From Polynucleobacter sp. MWH-Jannik1A5 (GTDB lineage Bacteria; Pseudomonadota; Gammaproteobacteria; Burkholderiales; Burkholderiaceae), in contig NZ_JACVPQ010000001.1 of assembly GCF_018881795.1 (NCBI RefSeq), forward strand, positions 1,171,691 to 1,235,690: a stretch of 64,000 nucleotides of DNA, in the 5' to 3' direction. Below the pieces are notes generated by a model, which was not told where the DNA came from, did not search any database, and was given only the letters and a program-made list of their open reading frames with translations. The first letter of the stretch is position 1. Each line of letters starts with the position of its first letter. The translations under genes were made by a program, and so were the position numbers. This document shows, one piece after another, positions 35,784 to 44,936 of this stretch.

Positions 35784-36311
35784 TTACAGTCCCATATCCT
35801 TCAGTACGCGGAAGATTTCGCGATAAGCCTTAGGCGGCTTGTTTTGCTCTTTCTCCTTGCGTGCATTACGAATCAAGGTGCGCATATTCTGAATATCCAT
35901 ATCAGGATATTGCTCAATCATCTTCGTGAAAGCTTCGTCATTGGCAATCAGTCTGTCACGATAGCTTTCTAAAAAATGGAGCTTAGCAGTCTCTGCTTTG
36001 CTAACACCCTGAATAGCATCCAAGCGTTTCTGAATAGCATCCAATTCTTCTTCGTCCAAAAAGCGCATCAGCTTTCCAAGATATTGCTTATGGCGACGGA
36101 TGGCCTCAAAACTCTTAATCTTGTTCGTCTCAGCAATGGCTGTTTTAATTGCCTCATCCAAAGGAATAGTTTTTAGTGCATCGCTACTGAGGGCAGCCAA
36201 TACCTCCGCCAACTTCTGGCGTTCGGTCATTTGTCGTTTTAACTCAGATTTGCTAGGACCTTCATCAGCCTCAACTAGCTTTGGAGTACGATTTTTTTCG
36301 TTAATGTGCAT
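35784..36311 (-). CDS. darP: Ribosome-associated protein DarP (YjgA, DUF615)
   Basis: A 175-residue soluble, charged protein. The family start is seen in GPSKSELKRQMTERQKLAEVLAAL, followed by IPLDEAIKTAI, SFEAIRRHKQYLGKLMR and a C-terminal NARKEKEQNKPPKAYREIFRVL. DarP promotes maturation of the 50S subunit. In relatives it often lies beside pmbA, which is not in this window. It lies 9 bases from the convergent end of the acyltransferase gene. Confidence 0.88.
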   Translation of the reverse strand: MHINEKNRTPKLVEADEGPSKSELKRQMTERQKLAEVLAALSSDALKTIPLDEAIKTAIAETNKIKSFEAIRRHKQYLGKLMRFLDEEELDAIQKRLDAIQGVSKAETAKLHFLESYRDRLIANDEAFTKMIEQYPDMDIQNMRTLIRNARKEKEQNKPPKAYREIFRVLKDMGL

Positions 36312-36316
36312 GTGAG

Positions 36317-37192
36317 CTATGAGGATATTTTTTTTGTTAGGCGGCGAAATAATTTCTTTATTGGCTTTTCTTGATTTGGCATAACAATGACGTCGTTTAT
36401 TTGTATGGTTCCTAGATTGCCATCGGGGGGAGTGCGGTTAGTATAGTTATTGGGCAGATGATGCACAAAGCAGCGGCTATCAAATTGTTGGGTTTTGAGA
36501 TCAAACCCAACTAAATTGCGAGAAGTGCACCAGTCAGGTACATTGAAAAAGGTTAAGCCATGCCCAGCCCGCTCTCTTATGCCCCACTCACCAAAATCCG
36601 GATTTGATGATCGACCATTCAGATGCTCCAGCATAAGCTCACGGGTAAGTAAATACAGTCCTTGGTAGGGATGTGGCAGATTCAGAAATACATAGTCTGG
36701 ATTTTTATAGACCTTGGGTAGCTTTCTGAAGCGAAATTGCTCTTTTGCATCCGAGCTATACCATTTACCATCTGATGATCTTTGCTCAACTCTCAGGAAA
36801 GATGGAATCAAACCAAGTGGACTGAGGGTCTCCAGACTTTCTTGCCAGTACTCAAAATTTTCTTTAGTTACCAGAAGATCATCTTCTAGATACATATAGT
36901 GGGTAATTGATGGATCATTGATTAATTTCCTGAATACATCAAAATGTGACCAGGGAAGTAAATAGGGATGACCAATCCCTTGGGGAATAAAAAAATCGTA
37001 TTTAAACCCTTTGTTTTTTAAGATTGCGTCCAGTTGCCCAAGTTCGCCTTGCTCCTCTCTGGCATTGGTCACAATATAGACTTCAACAGAGGAACACAAT
37101 TGCGCAAAATGTTTTGTCATAGTCTCCAGGTACTGAAGACGTTCCTTTGAAAAATGAACAGTTACGCAGATTGCAAGACGTGTGTTTGACAT
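36317..37192 (-). CDS. GT-A-fold glycosyltransferase-like protein
   Basis: A 291-residue protein with an N-terminal strand and turn (LAICVTVHFSKERLQYLETM) and YMYLEDDLLVTKENFEYW near residues 96-113, whose EDD group resembles a metal site of GT-A enzymes. A basic tail (KPIKKLFRRLTKK) could contact membranes. It lies between darP and a divergently read GMC oxidoreductase, outside the main cluster. I do not recognise the family; the glycosyltransferase reading is based on fold-like motifs. Confidence 0.5.
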   Translation of the reverse strand: MSNTRLAICVTVHFSKERLQYLETMTKHFAQLCSSVEVYIVTNAREEQGELGQLDAILKNKGFKYDFFIPQGIGHPYLLPWSHFDVFRKLINDPSITHYMYLEDDLLVTKENFEYWQESLETLSPLGLIPSFLRVEQRSSDGKWYSSDAKEQFRFRKLPKVYKNPDYVFLNLPHPYQGLYLLTRELMLEHLNGRSSNPDFGEWGIRERAGHGLTFFNVPDWCTSRNLVGFDLKTQQFDSRCFVHHLPNNYTNRTPPDGNLGTIQINDVIVMPNQEKPIKKLFRRLTKKISS

Positions 37193-37284
37193 GGGCGGTT
37201 AGTAAATAAGGTTCATTTTGAGCATTTAATAGTATGGATGCTGTATTTGGTAAATAATACGAGGTAAGGCTTAATATTAAATTT

Positions 37285-38928
37285 ATGCTCAATATGACTC
37301 AATTAGATCAGAAAAACACCTACGATTACATCATCATTGGCGCAGGCAGTGCTGGTTGCATGTTGGCCAAGCGCCTAACTGAAGATCCGAGCAAAAAGGT
37401 CCTGCTGATTGAGGCGGGCAAGAACGATAACTACATCTGGATTCATATTCCAGTTGGGTATTTGTATTGCATTGATAACCCAAGAGCGGATTGGCGTTTT
37501 AAGACTGCGACTGAAAAAGGCTTGAACGGTAGATCTTTGCTGTATCCACGGGGCCGAGTATTAGGTGGCTGCTCATCCATCAACGGCATGATCTATATGC
37601 GTGGTCAAGCTGGTGATTATGAATCTTGGGTGCAAGCAACCGGAGATGATTCTTGGTCATGGGAAAACGCACTCAAGCGCTACAAAGCATTCGAGGATTA
37701 TCACAGCGCTGCTAATGAGTGGCATAGCAAAGGCGGTGAGTGGACTGTCTCCAAGCAGCGTTTGCGTTGGCCCGTCATGGATCGATTTAAAGATGCTGCT
37801 GTAGAAGCGGGCATTCCTGCATCAGACGACTTTAATCGGGGCGACAACTTTGGCGTAGGTTATTTTGATGTGAGTCAGCGCGCAGGTTGGCGTTTGAATA
37901 CTTCTAAAGCATTCTTAAGAGACGCTGCAAAGCGCAGCAATCTCACAGTATTGACTGAAGCGATGGTGAGCACACTCAAGATTGATCCCATAACTAAAAA
38001 TTGTTATGGAGTTGAGTACATCAAGAATAGTCAAACACATGAAGCCTTATGCGCCATTGAGAATGGCGGTGAAGTATTGCTAAGTGGCGGCGCCATTGGT
38101 AGTGTGCAAATTTTGGAGCGCTCTGGCATTGGTGCTGCAGCACACCTCAATCAATTAGGTATTCCGGTGGTTGCCGATTTACCGGGTGTTGGTGAGAACC
38201 TGCAAGACCATTTGCAATTACGCATGGTTTACAAAGTCAATGGTATTAAGACGCTAAACACCAAAGCCAATACGCTGATAGGCAAGATGATGATTGGCTT
38301 AGAGTATTTGCTAAAACGTTCTGGACCAATGTCTATGGCGCCATCCCAGTTGGGTGCGTTTGCTTATAGCTCGCCTGAACAAAAGAGTGCCAACGTGGAA
38401 TATCACGTACAGCCTTTATCTTTAGAAAAGTTTGGCGAGGACTTGCATTCCTTTAATGCATTTACTGCGAGTGTTTGTAATTTGCGCCCTACTTCACGCG
38501 GTAGTGTGCACATTAATTCAGTAGACCCAGAAGCGCCACCAGTCATTAGTCCTAATTACTTATCGACTGATGAGGATCGTAAAGTAGCTGCAGAATCTTT
38601 ACGCTTAACGCGTAAGATTGTTGAGCAGTCTGCACTCAAACCATTTACTCCTGAAGAATACAAACCAGGCGTGCAATATCAAACGGATGCCGAGTTGGTA
38701 AAAGCAGCGGGTGATATTGGCACTACGATTTTTCATCCAGTAGGCACATGCAAGATGGGGCGTGCTGATGATCCAATGGCTGTGCTGGATTCTGAGTTAC
38801 GTGTGAGAGGTATTCATCATCTGCGAGTAGTGGATGCTTCAGCAATGCCCACCATTACTTCAGGTAACACTGCTGCGCCGACCATGATGATTGCTGAGCG
38901 CGTAGCAGAATTGCTCACGCGTGAATAA
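37285..38928 (+). CDS. GMC-family FAD-dependent oxidoreductase
   Basis: A 547-residue protein. The FAD dinucleotide motif DYIIIGAGSAGCMLAKRL lies at residues 14-31, with the GMC signatures GRVLGGCSSINGMIYMRG near residues 91-108 and GAIGSVQILERSGIG near residue 270. The C-terminal active-site area has HPVGTCKMG, HHLRVVDASAMPTITSGNT. It resembles choline dehydrogenase and alcohol dehydrogenases; the substrate alcohol is unknown. Its stop overlaps the GTG start of the EamA transporter, so the two may form a metabolite-handling unit. Confidence 0.92.
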   Translation: MLNMTQLDQKNTYDYIIIGAGSAGCMLAKRLTEDPSKKVLLIEAGKNDNYIWIHIPVGYLYCIDNPRADWRFKTATEKGLNGRSLLYPRGRVLGGCSSINGMIYMRGQAGDYESWVQATGDDSWSWENALKRYKAFEDYHSAANEWHSKGGEWTVSKQRLRWPVMDRFKDAAVEAGIPASDDFNRGDNFGVGYFDVSQRAGWRLNTSKAFLRDAAKRSNLTVLTEAMVSTLKIDPITKNCYGVEYIKNSQTHEALCAIENGGEVLLSGGAIGSVQILERSGIGAAAHLNQLGIPVVADLPGVGENLQDHLQLRMVYKVNGIKTLNTKANTLIGKMMIGLEYLLKRSGPMSMAPSQLGAFAYSSPEQKSANVEYHVQPLSLEKFGEDLHSFNAFTASVCNLRPTSRGSVHINSVDPEAPPVISPNYLSTDEDRKVAAESLRLTRKIVEQSALKPFTPEEYKPGVQYQTDAELVKAAGDIGTTIFHPVGTCKMGRADDPMAVLDSELRVRGIHHLRVVDASAMPTITSGNTAAPTMMIAERVAELLTRE

Positions 38929-39838
38929 AGCTTCGCAAAAGAGTTATTCATTACCAGCGAGTCATTTATTGCTGGCACTGGCCATTGTGGCCGTGTGGGG
39001 GACTAACTTTGTAGTGATTAAGTTATCCCTCAATTCTTTCCCTCCATTTTTATTTGCCGCGCTTCGCTATACCTTTGCTTTTTTACCCCTGGCACTTTTC
39101 TTTCCCATACCTAAAGTCTCATGGGTCAATCTCTGTACCTATGGAGTTGCTGTGGGGGTGGGGCAGTTCGGAATTCTGTACTTTGCGATCGATGGTCGTA
39201 TCTCCCCGGGCCTAGCTTCCTTGGTGATTCAGACACAAGTATTTTTTACCATCGGCTTTGCCATGTTCTTTGCCAAAGAGCGTTTGCGAACTTATCAAAC
39301 AATAGCCTTGCTCGTGGCAATCACAGGTTTGGTAGTTATTGCGTTGCACACTGATGCCAACACTACTTTCCTCGGGCTTGCCTTGGTTGTATTCGCCGGC
39401 CTCTCCTGGGGGGTGGCTAATACAGTTAGCCGCAGGGCGGGCTCGATCAATATGCTGTCCTATGTAGTTTGGGCAAGTGGATTTGCTATTCCACCCTTAT
39501 TTGTCATGTCCTATCTATTTGAGGGTGGCTGGAGCCATATGGGTAGCTCATTAGTCTCAGCACCTGTAGGGGCTTGGGCTGGTGTTTTATGGCAATCCTG
39601 GGCTAACACCCTCTTTGGTTATGGGGCTTGGGCCTGGCTACTGTCTAAGCACCCTGCAGCGGTTGTGGCGCCTGCCCCCTTATTGGTGCCTATATTTGGT
39701 ATGGGGGCTGCCGCTTATTTCCTGGCTGAACCATTGCCCCCCTGGAAGATCGAGGCGGCGGGGTTAGTGATCGCTGGCTTGATAGTCAATTTATTCTGGC
39801 CAAGTATTGAACTCAAACTCAAGCGGCATTTTTCTTAA
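38921..39838 (+). CDS. EamA-family (DMT) transporter
   Basis: A 305-residue protein with a GTG start overlapping the GMC oxidoreductase stop by 8 bases. Ten membrane helices in two repeats are predicted; the first begins AIVAVWGTNFVVIKLSL, the second LVVFAGLSWGVANTVSRRAG. This is the YdcZ/RhaT drug-metabolite transporter layout, usually an exporter of amino acids or metabolites. The coupling to a GMC enzyme suggests a related substrate, which cannot be named. Confidence 0.88.
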   Translation: MNKASQKSYSLPASHLLLALAIVAVWGTNFVVIKLSLNSFPPFLFAALRYTFAFLPLALFFPIPKVSWVNLCTYGVAVGVGQFGILYFAIDGRISPGLASLVIQTQVFFTIGFAMFFAKERLRTYQTIALLVAITGLVVIALHTDANTTFLGLALVVFAGLSWGVANTVSRRAGSINMLSYVVWASGFAIPPLFVMSYLFEGGWSHMGSSLVSAPVGAWAGVLWQSWANTLFGYGAWAWLLSKHPAAVVAPAPLLVPIFGMGAAAYFLAEPLPPWKIEAAGLVIAGLIVNLFWPSIELKLKRHFS

Positions 39839-39902
39839 GAGTTTTCGCCCCCAGAGGCTAATGTAAAACCCTAATAGATGCCCCTTTTTTTGCCTTTGTA
39901 TT

Positions 39903-39920
39903 AACAGTAAGATAACTGTT
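39903..39920. promoter_or_regulatory. Inverted repeat upstream of livK
   Basis: AACAGT and ACTGTT flank a 6-base spacer, 63 bases before the livK start in an otherwise AT-rich leader. The spacing suits a dimeric regulator. No protein can be assigned; it may be coincidental. Confidence 0.3.
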
Positions 39921-39983
39921 CGTTTGTGTTTTACCAATAAAAAAGTATTTATTTAATTAGCAATTTTTAGTCATGGAGACTTT

Positions 39984-41168
39984 ATGAACATTCGTCGTCA
40001 CATTTTTGCAGTAGCCGCTACTGCGATGCTTTCAACCGGCGCTTACGCTGCCGATATCAAATTGGGTCTATCAGGACCATTCACTGGCGGCTCAGCCTCT
40101 ATGGGTGTGAGTATGCGTGATGGCGTGCGTCTTGCTGCGAAAGAGATTAATGCTGCTGGTGGTATCAACGGCAACAAAATCGTTTTGGTTGAGCGCGACG
40201 ATGAAGCAAAAAATGAGCGTGGCGTGCAAATTGCACAAGAGTTGATCAACAACGAAAAAGTAGTTGCTACTCTTGGTTACATCAATACTGGTGTTGCATT
40301 GGCTTCCCAACGCTTCTATCAAGATGCGAAGATTCCGGTAATGAATAACGTTGCTACTGGTTCTATCTTGACTAAGCAATTCCCTAACGCACCAGAAAAC
40401 TATATTTTCCGTAATGCTGCTCCTGATAATATTCAAGCTCCATTGATCGCTAAGGAAGCGGTTGAAAAGCGTGGCTTGAAGAAAGTTGCGATTTTGGCTG
40501 ACTCTACAAACTACGGTCAGTTGGGTCGTGAAGACTTAGAGAAGGCATTGAAGGGCTATGGCGTAACACCAGTAGCAGTTGAGAAATTCAATATTGGTGA
40601 CGTTGACATGACTTCACAATTACTCAAAGCAAAAAATGCTGGCGCTGAAGTAATTTTGACTTACGCGATCGGACCTGAGTTGGCACAAATTGCTAACGGT
40701 ATGGCGAAGTTGGGTTGGAAGAAGCCAATGATTGGTTCATGGACATTGTCTATGGCTAGCTTTATTGATACAGCTGGTAAGAATGGTAACGGCGCAACAA
40801 TGCCACAAACTTACATTCAGACTCCATCTACAACAGCTAAGCGTAAAGCTTTCCAAGCTGCTTACTTGGCCGAGTTCAAGCCAAAGAACAATAACATTGC
40901 ATCTCCAGTTTCTGCAGCACAAGGATATGACTCTGTTTACCTCTTGGCTGCAGCGATTAAGCAAGCAAATAGCACAGAAGGACCAAAGATTGTTGCAGCA
41001 TTGCAAGATCTGAAGACTCCAGTTGATGGTGTTGTTATCACTTACAACAAGCCATTCTCTGCAACTGATCACGACGCTATCAAGATGAAAGACGTAGTGA
41101 TGGGTGTGGTTGAAAACGGCCGTGTTGAGTTCTTGAATGCTGAGGACGCAGCTCCTAAGAAGAAGTAA
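39984..41168 (+). CDS. livK: Branched-chain amino acid ABC transporter, substrate-binding protein
   Basis: A 394-residue periplasmic protein with a signal peptide (MNIRRHIFAVAATAMLSTGAYA, cleavage near residue 22). The mature part begins DIKLGLSGPFTGGSASMG, with GVRLAAKEINAAGGINGNKIVLVERDD, as in the Leu/Ile/Val-binding Peripla_BP_6 family. Codon use is strongly biased, consistent with high expression. It is the first gene of the liv transporter, with a hairpin between it and livH. The bound ligand could be another amino acid or amide. Confidence 0.9.
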   Translation: MNIRRHIFAVAATAMLSTGAYAADIKLGLSGPFTGGSASMGVSMRDGVRLAAKEINAAGGINGNKIVLVERDDEAKNERGVQIAQELINNEKVVATLGYINTGVALASQRFYQDAKIPVMNNVATGSILTKQFPNAPENYIFRNAAPDNIQAPLIAKEAVEKRGLKKVAILADSTNYGQLGREDLEKALKGYGVTPVAVEKFNIGDVDMTSQLLKAKNAGAEVILTYAIGPELAQIANGMAKLGWKKPMIGSWTLSMASFIDTAGKNGNGATMPQTYIQTPSTTAKRKAFQAAYLAEFKPKNNNIASPVSAAQGYDSVYLLAAAIKQANSTEGPKIVAALQDLKTPVDGVVITYNKPFSATDHDAIKMKDVVMGVVENGRVEFLNAEDAAPKKK

Positions 41169-41229
41169 TTCAATTTACTCAGGCAGTGCAGAATAATTCA
41201 ATATTTTGCACTGCAGCAATTGATAAAAC

Positions 41230-41256
41230 AAAGCGCCGCCCAAAAAGCGGCGTTTT
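41230..41256 (+). terminator. GC-rich hairpin between livK and livH
   Basis: CGCCGC at 41234-41239 pairs with GCGGCG at 41247-41252 around a 7-base CCAAAAA loop, extended by flanking A-T pairs and followed by TTTTGCTT. It lies 61 bases after livK. It may end part of the transcripts, so that the binding protein is made in excess over the membrane subunits. Confidence 0.7.
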
Positions 41257-41313
41257 GCTTACAATGTCGGATTCGTTAATAAAACAGTTTTAAGTATCTT
41301 TTAGGCCAACAAA

Positions 41314-42192
41314 ATGGACATGCTTGCACAAATCCTCTCGAGCGGTATCGCTGTGGGGATGATCTATGCGGTAATCGCTTTCGGTTTCCAGCTCACCTTT
41401 GCCACATCAGGCACTTTGAACTTCGGTCAAGGTGAAGCGCTGATGTTGGGTGCCCTCGTAGGTTTAACCTGCGTTGACACTTTTGGCATGAACTACTGGG
41501 TCATGATTCCAGTCGTTTGTTTATTCGGCATGATTCAGGGCAGCTTCGTTGAATTAATCGGCGTACGTCCTGCGATCAAAATTAAATCCGAGTTTGGTTG
41601 GATTATGTCCACTATCGCTCTCGGCATTATTTTCAAGAACGTGGCAGAAAACATTTGGGGCCGTGACGCATTGCCGTTCCCATCTCCATTGCCAATGGAA
41701 CCAATGAATTTCTTGGGCGCAAGTATTCTGCCAATGGAAATTTTGGTGGTGTTTGGCGCATTAGTCATGATGTTGTTAGTAGAATTTTTTAACCGTAAAA
41801 CAATTTACGGTAAGGCGGTTGTGGCAACAGCAAACGACCGTGATGCTGCTGGCTTGATGGGTATTAATACCAGCGTAGTAATTACATTCTCTTATGCACT
41901 CTCCTCTTTGACTGCCGCCTTTGCTGGCGTGTTGATTGCACCATTGACATTGACAGGCGCGACCATGGGTGGCGCACTGGGCTTAAAGGCATTCGCAGTG
42001 GCGATTATTGGCGGCTTGTCTAGCGGCATGGGCATCATTGTTGGTGGTTTGATTTTGGGCATTGTCGAAACAGCTACCGGATTTTATGTCTCTACTGGTT
42101 ATAAAGATGTTCCAGGTTTGATTTTGTTATTGCTTGTATTGGCATACAAACCATCTGGTCTATTCGGCAAATCTGCAATTAAGAAAGTTTAA
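41314..42192 (+). CDS. livH: Branched-chain amino acid ABC transporter permease
   Basis: A 292-residue membrane protein with about eight helices and the LivH pattern: SSGIAVGMIYAVIAFGFQLTFATSGTLNFGQGE at the start, and a cytoplasmic EAA-like segment NDRDAAGLMGINTSVVITFSYALSSLTAA near residue 170. It forms the inner-membrane channel with the LivM half of the next protein. It shares one base with that gene's start (TAATG). Codon use is as biased as in livK. Confidence 0.92.
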   Translation: MDMLAQILSSGIAVGMIYAVIAFGFQLTFATSGTLNFGQGEALMLGALVGLTCVDTFGMNYWVMIPVVCLFGMIQGSFVELIGVRPAIKIKSEFGWIMSTIALGIIFKNVAENIWGRDALPFPSPLPMEPMNFLGASILPMEILVVFGALVMMLLVEFFNRKTIYGKAVVATANDRDAAGLMGINTSVVITFSYALSSLTAAFAGVLIAPLTLTGATMGGALGLKAFAVAIIGGLSSGMGIIVGGLILGIVETATGFYVSTGYKDVPGLILLLLVLAYKPSGLFGKSAIKKV

Positions 42193-44120
42193 TGATGAAG
42201 AAGTCTCTAATACCGCTATTAATTGCGATTGCGGCACTCTTTTGTTTGCCGTTGTTTGTCCATAACCCTTATTACATTCACTTAGTTGAAACCATTCTCA
42301 TCTACACCATCTTGTTATATGGTTTAGATATCGTGGTGGGTTATGTTGGTCAGGTTTCCTTAGGTCACGCAGCTCTGTTTGGTATCGGCTCATACACCGC
42401 TGGTGTTTTGTACTTCCATTTCGGTTGGACGATTTGGGGCACTCTACCTGCATCCATCATCGTGACCTCTATCTTCGGCGGTATTTTGGCATTGCCAGCC
42501 CTGAAGGTAATTGGACCGTATTTGGCGATGGTGACCTTGGCTTTCGGAACGATTGCACAGATTCTCATTAATGAGATGACTTGGTTGACTGAAGGCCCAT
42601 TGGGCATCAAGATTCCGAAGCCTGATTTAATGGGCGTGCCAATGACCAAAGCAGAGTACTTCTGGATGGTTGGCATTATCTTGATCATTTCTATGATCGT
42701 TGTAGACCGTTTTGTGAAGTCACAAATTGGCCGCGCTTTTGAAGCATTGCGTGATAGCCCAATTGCCTGTGACTGTATGGGCGTATCCGTATATCGCTTT
42801 AAAGTGATTGCATTTGTGATCAGCGCCGCCTTTGCAGGTTTGGCTGGTTGCTTGTACGCCTACTCTGAGCAATATATTTCACCTAATACTTACAACAACG
42901 AACTTGCTGTTTTGTTCTTGCTCGGCATCATCATGGGTGGACGTAAGTCTCGCCTAGGCGCCTTGATTGGTGCAGCCATTATTGTATTGTTGCCAAAACT
43001 CTTGGACGACATCAATTTGTTCCGTATCGTTGCCTCGATCATTGCGGTTGTAGTGGTGGTTGGTGCTGGCATGGCCTTGTCCAAGAAGACTACAACCCCG
43101 CGTCGCGTTGCTGTACCTATCGCCGGCGTAGTGGGCTTGGCAGCATTCTCATTCTGGCTCAATACGATTTCTGACTGGCGCTTGAGTATTTTCGGCTTCA
43201 TGATTTTGTTGGTGGTGTACTACTTACAAAACGGTATCGTTGGTTTTGCGAAGAGCTTCTACCAGTCAATCGTTGGCAAAGCTAAAACTACTCGTGGTGG
43301 TGATGCTGAAGTAGTTGATGACTCTATCAGCTTCATTAGCAATGTATCCAACGCAAATGCTGGTGCTGAGCTCTTGAAAGTTGACTCTGTATTGATGCAG
43401 TTCGGTGGCCTGAAGGCATTGAACAATGTTGACCTGAGCATCAAGCGTGGCACTATTCATGGTTTGATCGGGCCTAACGGTTCCGGTAAGAGCACGATGA
43501 TGAACGTATTGACAGGTATTTATGTACCTACAGCTGGTAACGTTTTATACGCTGGTGAAAGCGTTGTTGGTAAGACATCTTCCGACATCGCCTTATCTGG
43601 TATCGCTCGTACCTTCCAAAACGTTCAGCTTTTCGGCGAAATGACTGCTACCCAAAACATTTTGGTTGGCTTGCATCACACCTTTAAGTCGAACATGGTG
43701 GAGATTGCATTGAATCTGCCACGCTACAAGCGAGAAGAGGCTGAAGCCCATGCTCGTGCAATGGCGCTCCTCAAGTTCGTTGGCTTGGATGACTTGGCCA
43801 ATGAAGAAGCACGTAACTTGCCATACGGTAAGCAACGTTTGCTCGAGATTGCCCGTGCTTTGGCATTGGATCCTGAGTTGCTTTTGTTGGATGAGCCTGC
43901 AGCAGGTTTGACAGCTCCTGACATTAAAGAACTCTTGCGCATTATTCGTAAGATCCGCGATAGCGGTATTACCTTCATCCTGATTGAGCATCACATGGAT
44001 GTGGTGATGTCAGTTTGCGATACCGTTTCTGTATTGGACTTCGGTCAGAAGATTGCAGAAGGTAAACCAGCTGAAGTTCAGGCAGACGAGAAGGTGATTC
44101 ATGCCTACTTGGGTACTTAA
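42192..44120 (+). CDS. Fused LivM permease and LivG ATPase
   Basis: A 642-residue fusion. Residues 1 to about 350 are a LivM permease with about ten helices (VGYVGQVSLGHAALFGIGSYTAG near residue 50, EALRDSPIACDCMGVSVYRFK near residue 185). After a linker, residues 390-642 are a LivG ATPase: Walker A GPNGSGKST near residue 424, Q-loop TFQNVQLF, a signature variant NLPYGKQR, Walker B LLLLDEP near residue 561 and the H-loop EHHMD. It supplies one membrane and one ATPase subunit of the transporter in a single chain. Confidence 0.92.
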   Translation: MMKKSLIPLLIAIAALFCLPLFVHNPYYIHLVETILIYTILLYGLDIVVGYVGQVSLGHAALFGIGSYTAGVLYFHFGWTIWGTLPASIIVTSIFGGILALPALKVIGPYLAMVTLAFGTIAQILINEMTWLTEGPLGIKIPKPDLMGVPMTKAEYFWMVGIILIISMIVVDRFVKSQIGRAFEALRDSPIACDCMGVSVYRFKVIAFVISAAFAGLAGCLYAYSEQYISPNTYNNELAVLFLLGIIMGGRKSRLGALIGAAIIVLLPKLLDDINLFRIVASIIAVVVVVGAGMALSKKTTTPRRVAVPIAGVVGLAAFSFWLNTISDWRLSIFGFMILLVVYYLQNGIVGFAKSFYQSIVGKAKTTRGGDAEVVDDSISFISNVSNANAGAELLKVDSVLMQFGGLKALNNVDLSIKRGTIHGLIGPNGSGKSTMMNVLTGIYVPTAGNVLYAGESVVGKTSSDIALSGIARTFQNVQLFGEMTATQNILVGLHHTFKSNMVEIALNLPRYKREEAEAHARAMALLKFVGLDDLANEEARNLPYGKQRLLEIARALALDPELLLLDEPAAGLTAPDIKELLRIIRKIRDSGITFILIEHHMDVVMSVCDTVSVLDFGQKIAEGKPAEVQADEKVIHAYLGT

Positions 44121-44150
44121 TCACTAGAACATATTGAATCGGTAAATACC

Positions 44151-44879
44151 ATGTTATCTATTAAGAATCTTGAAGCAGGCTACGGCAAAGTCAAAGTCCT
44201 CCACGGCATCAATATTGATGTTCCAAAAGGGCAGGTTATTACTTTGATTGGCTCCAACGGCGCCGGCAAAACAACAACCATGCGCGCTATCACTGGCATG
44301 ATTAAGCCAACGGCTGGTGAAGTTACTCTAGGCGGTGAAAAAATTGATGGTTACGACTCTCATAAAATTGCTCGCTTAGGTTTAGCTCACAGCCCTGAAG
44401 GTCGTCGTGTATTTACGACGATGTCAGTAACCGACAATTTATTGTTGGGCGCATTTCCACGCTTTACAGGTAGCCGTCCAAAAGGCGACATCAAGAATGA
44501 CTTAGAAAAGTCACTCGAAATGTTCCCGCGCCTCAAAGAGCGTCGTAATCAGTTGGCCGGAACGCTATCTGGTGGTGAGCAGCAAATGTTGGCTATGGCC
44601 CGTGCAGTGATGCTCAATCCAGAAATCATTCTCTTGGACGAACCATCGATGGGTCTTGCACCAATTTTGGTTGAGGAAGTATTTAAGATCATCTCTAACT
44701 TGAAGTCACAAGGTGTGACCATGTTGTTAGTTGAGCAGTTTGCTGCAGCAGCGTTAAATGTGGCTGACTACGGTTATGTTCTTGAGAACGGTAAGATCGC
44801 TACTCATGGACCAGCCGCAAAGCTTAAAGATGATCCTGCTGTGAAGGCGGCCTACTTGGGTGGTGCTGGCGGTCACTAA
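44151..44879 (+). CDS. livF: Branched-chain amino acid ABC transporter ATP-binding protein
   Basis: A 242-residue ATPase with Walker A GSNGAGKTT near residue 34, signature LSGGEQQMLAMARA near residue 141, Walker B IILLDEPSMGLAP near residue 160 and an H-loop VEQF. LivF-specific features are the SPEGRRVFTTMSV segment and the short C-terminus. It pairs with the LivG domain of the fusion to power uptake. A strong terminator follows at 44905-44932. Confidence 0.93.
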   Translation: MLSIKNLEAGYGKVKVLHGINIDVPKGQVITLIGSNGAGKTTTMRAITGMIKPTAGEVTLGGEKIDGYDSHKIARLGLAHSPEGRRVFTTMSVTDNLLLGAFPRFTGSRPKGDIKNDLEKSLEMFPRLKERRNQLAGTLSGGEQQMLAMARAVMLNPEIILLDEPSMGLAPILVEEVFKIISNLKSQGVTMLLVEQFAAAALNVADYGYVLENGKIATHGPAAKLKDDPAVKAAYLGGAGGH

Positions 44880-44904
44880 GTAGTCCATTTAACTACAGGT
44901 AATA

Positions 44905-44932
44905 AAAAAGCCCTTAGCAATAAGGGCTTTTT
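44905..44932. terminator. Bidirectional terminator between livF and the convergent gene
   Basis: A perfect 12-pair stem (AAAAAGCCCTTA with TAAGGGCTTTTT) around a GCAA tetraloop. The A and T runs on either side let it act on both strands, serving livF and the minus-strand gene ending at 44937. Confidence 0.92.
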
Positions 44933-44936
44933 CTTT

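Noticed and set aside
40092..40436. Minus-strand 114-residue frame within livK
   Set aside because: Antisense to the highly biased livK coding sequence, with low-complexity ending and no ribosome-binding site.
43593..43994. 133-residue frame on the minus strand inside the LivG part
   Set aside because: It lies entirely opposite a well-conserved ATPase domain whose biased codon use leaves long antisense frames; no start context or family features.
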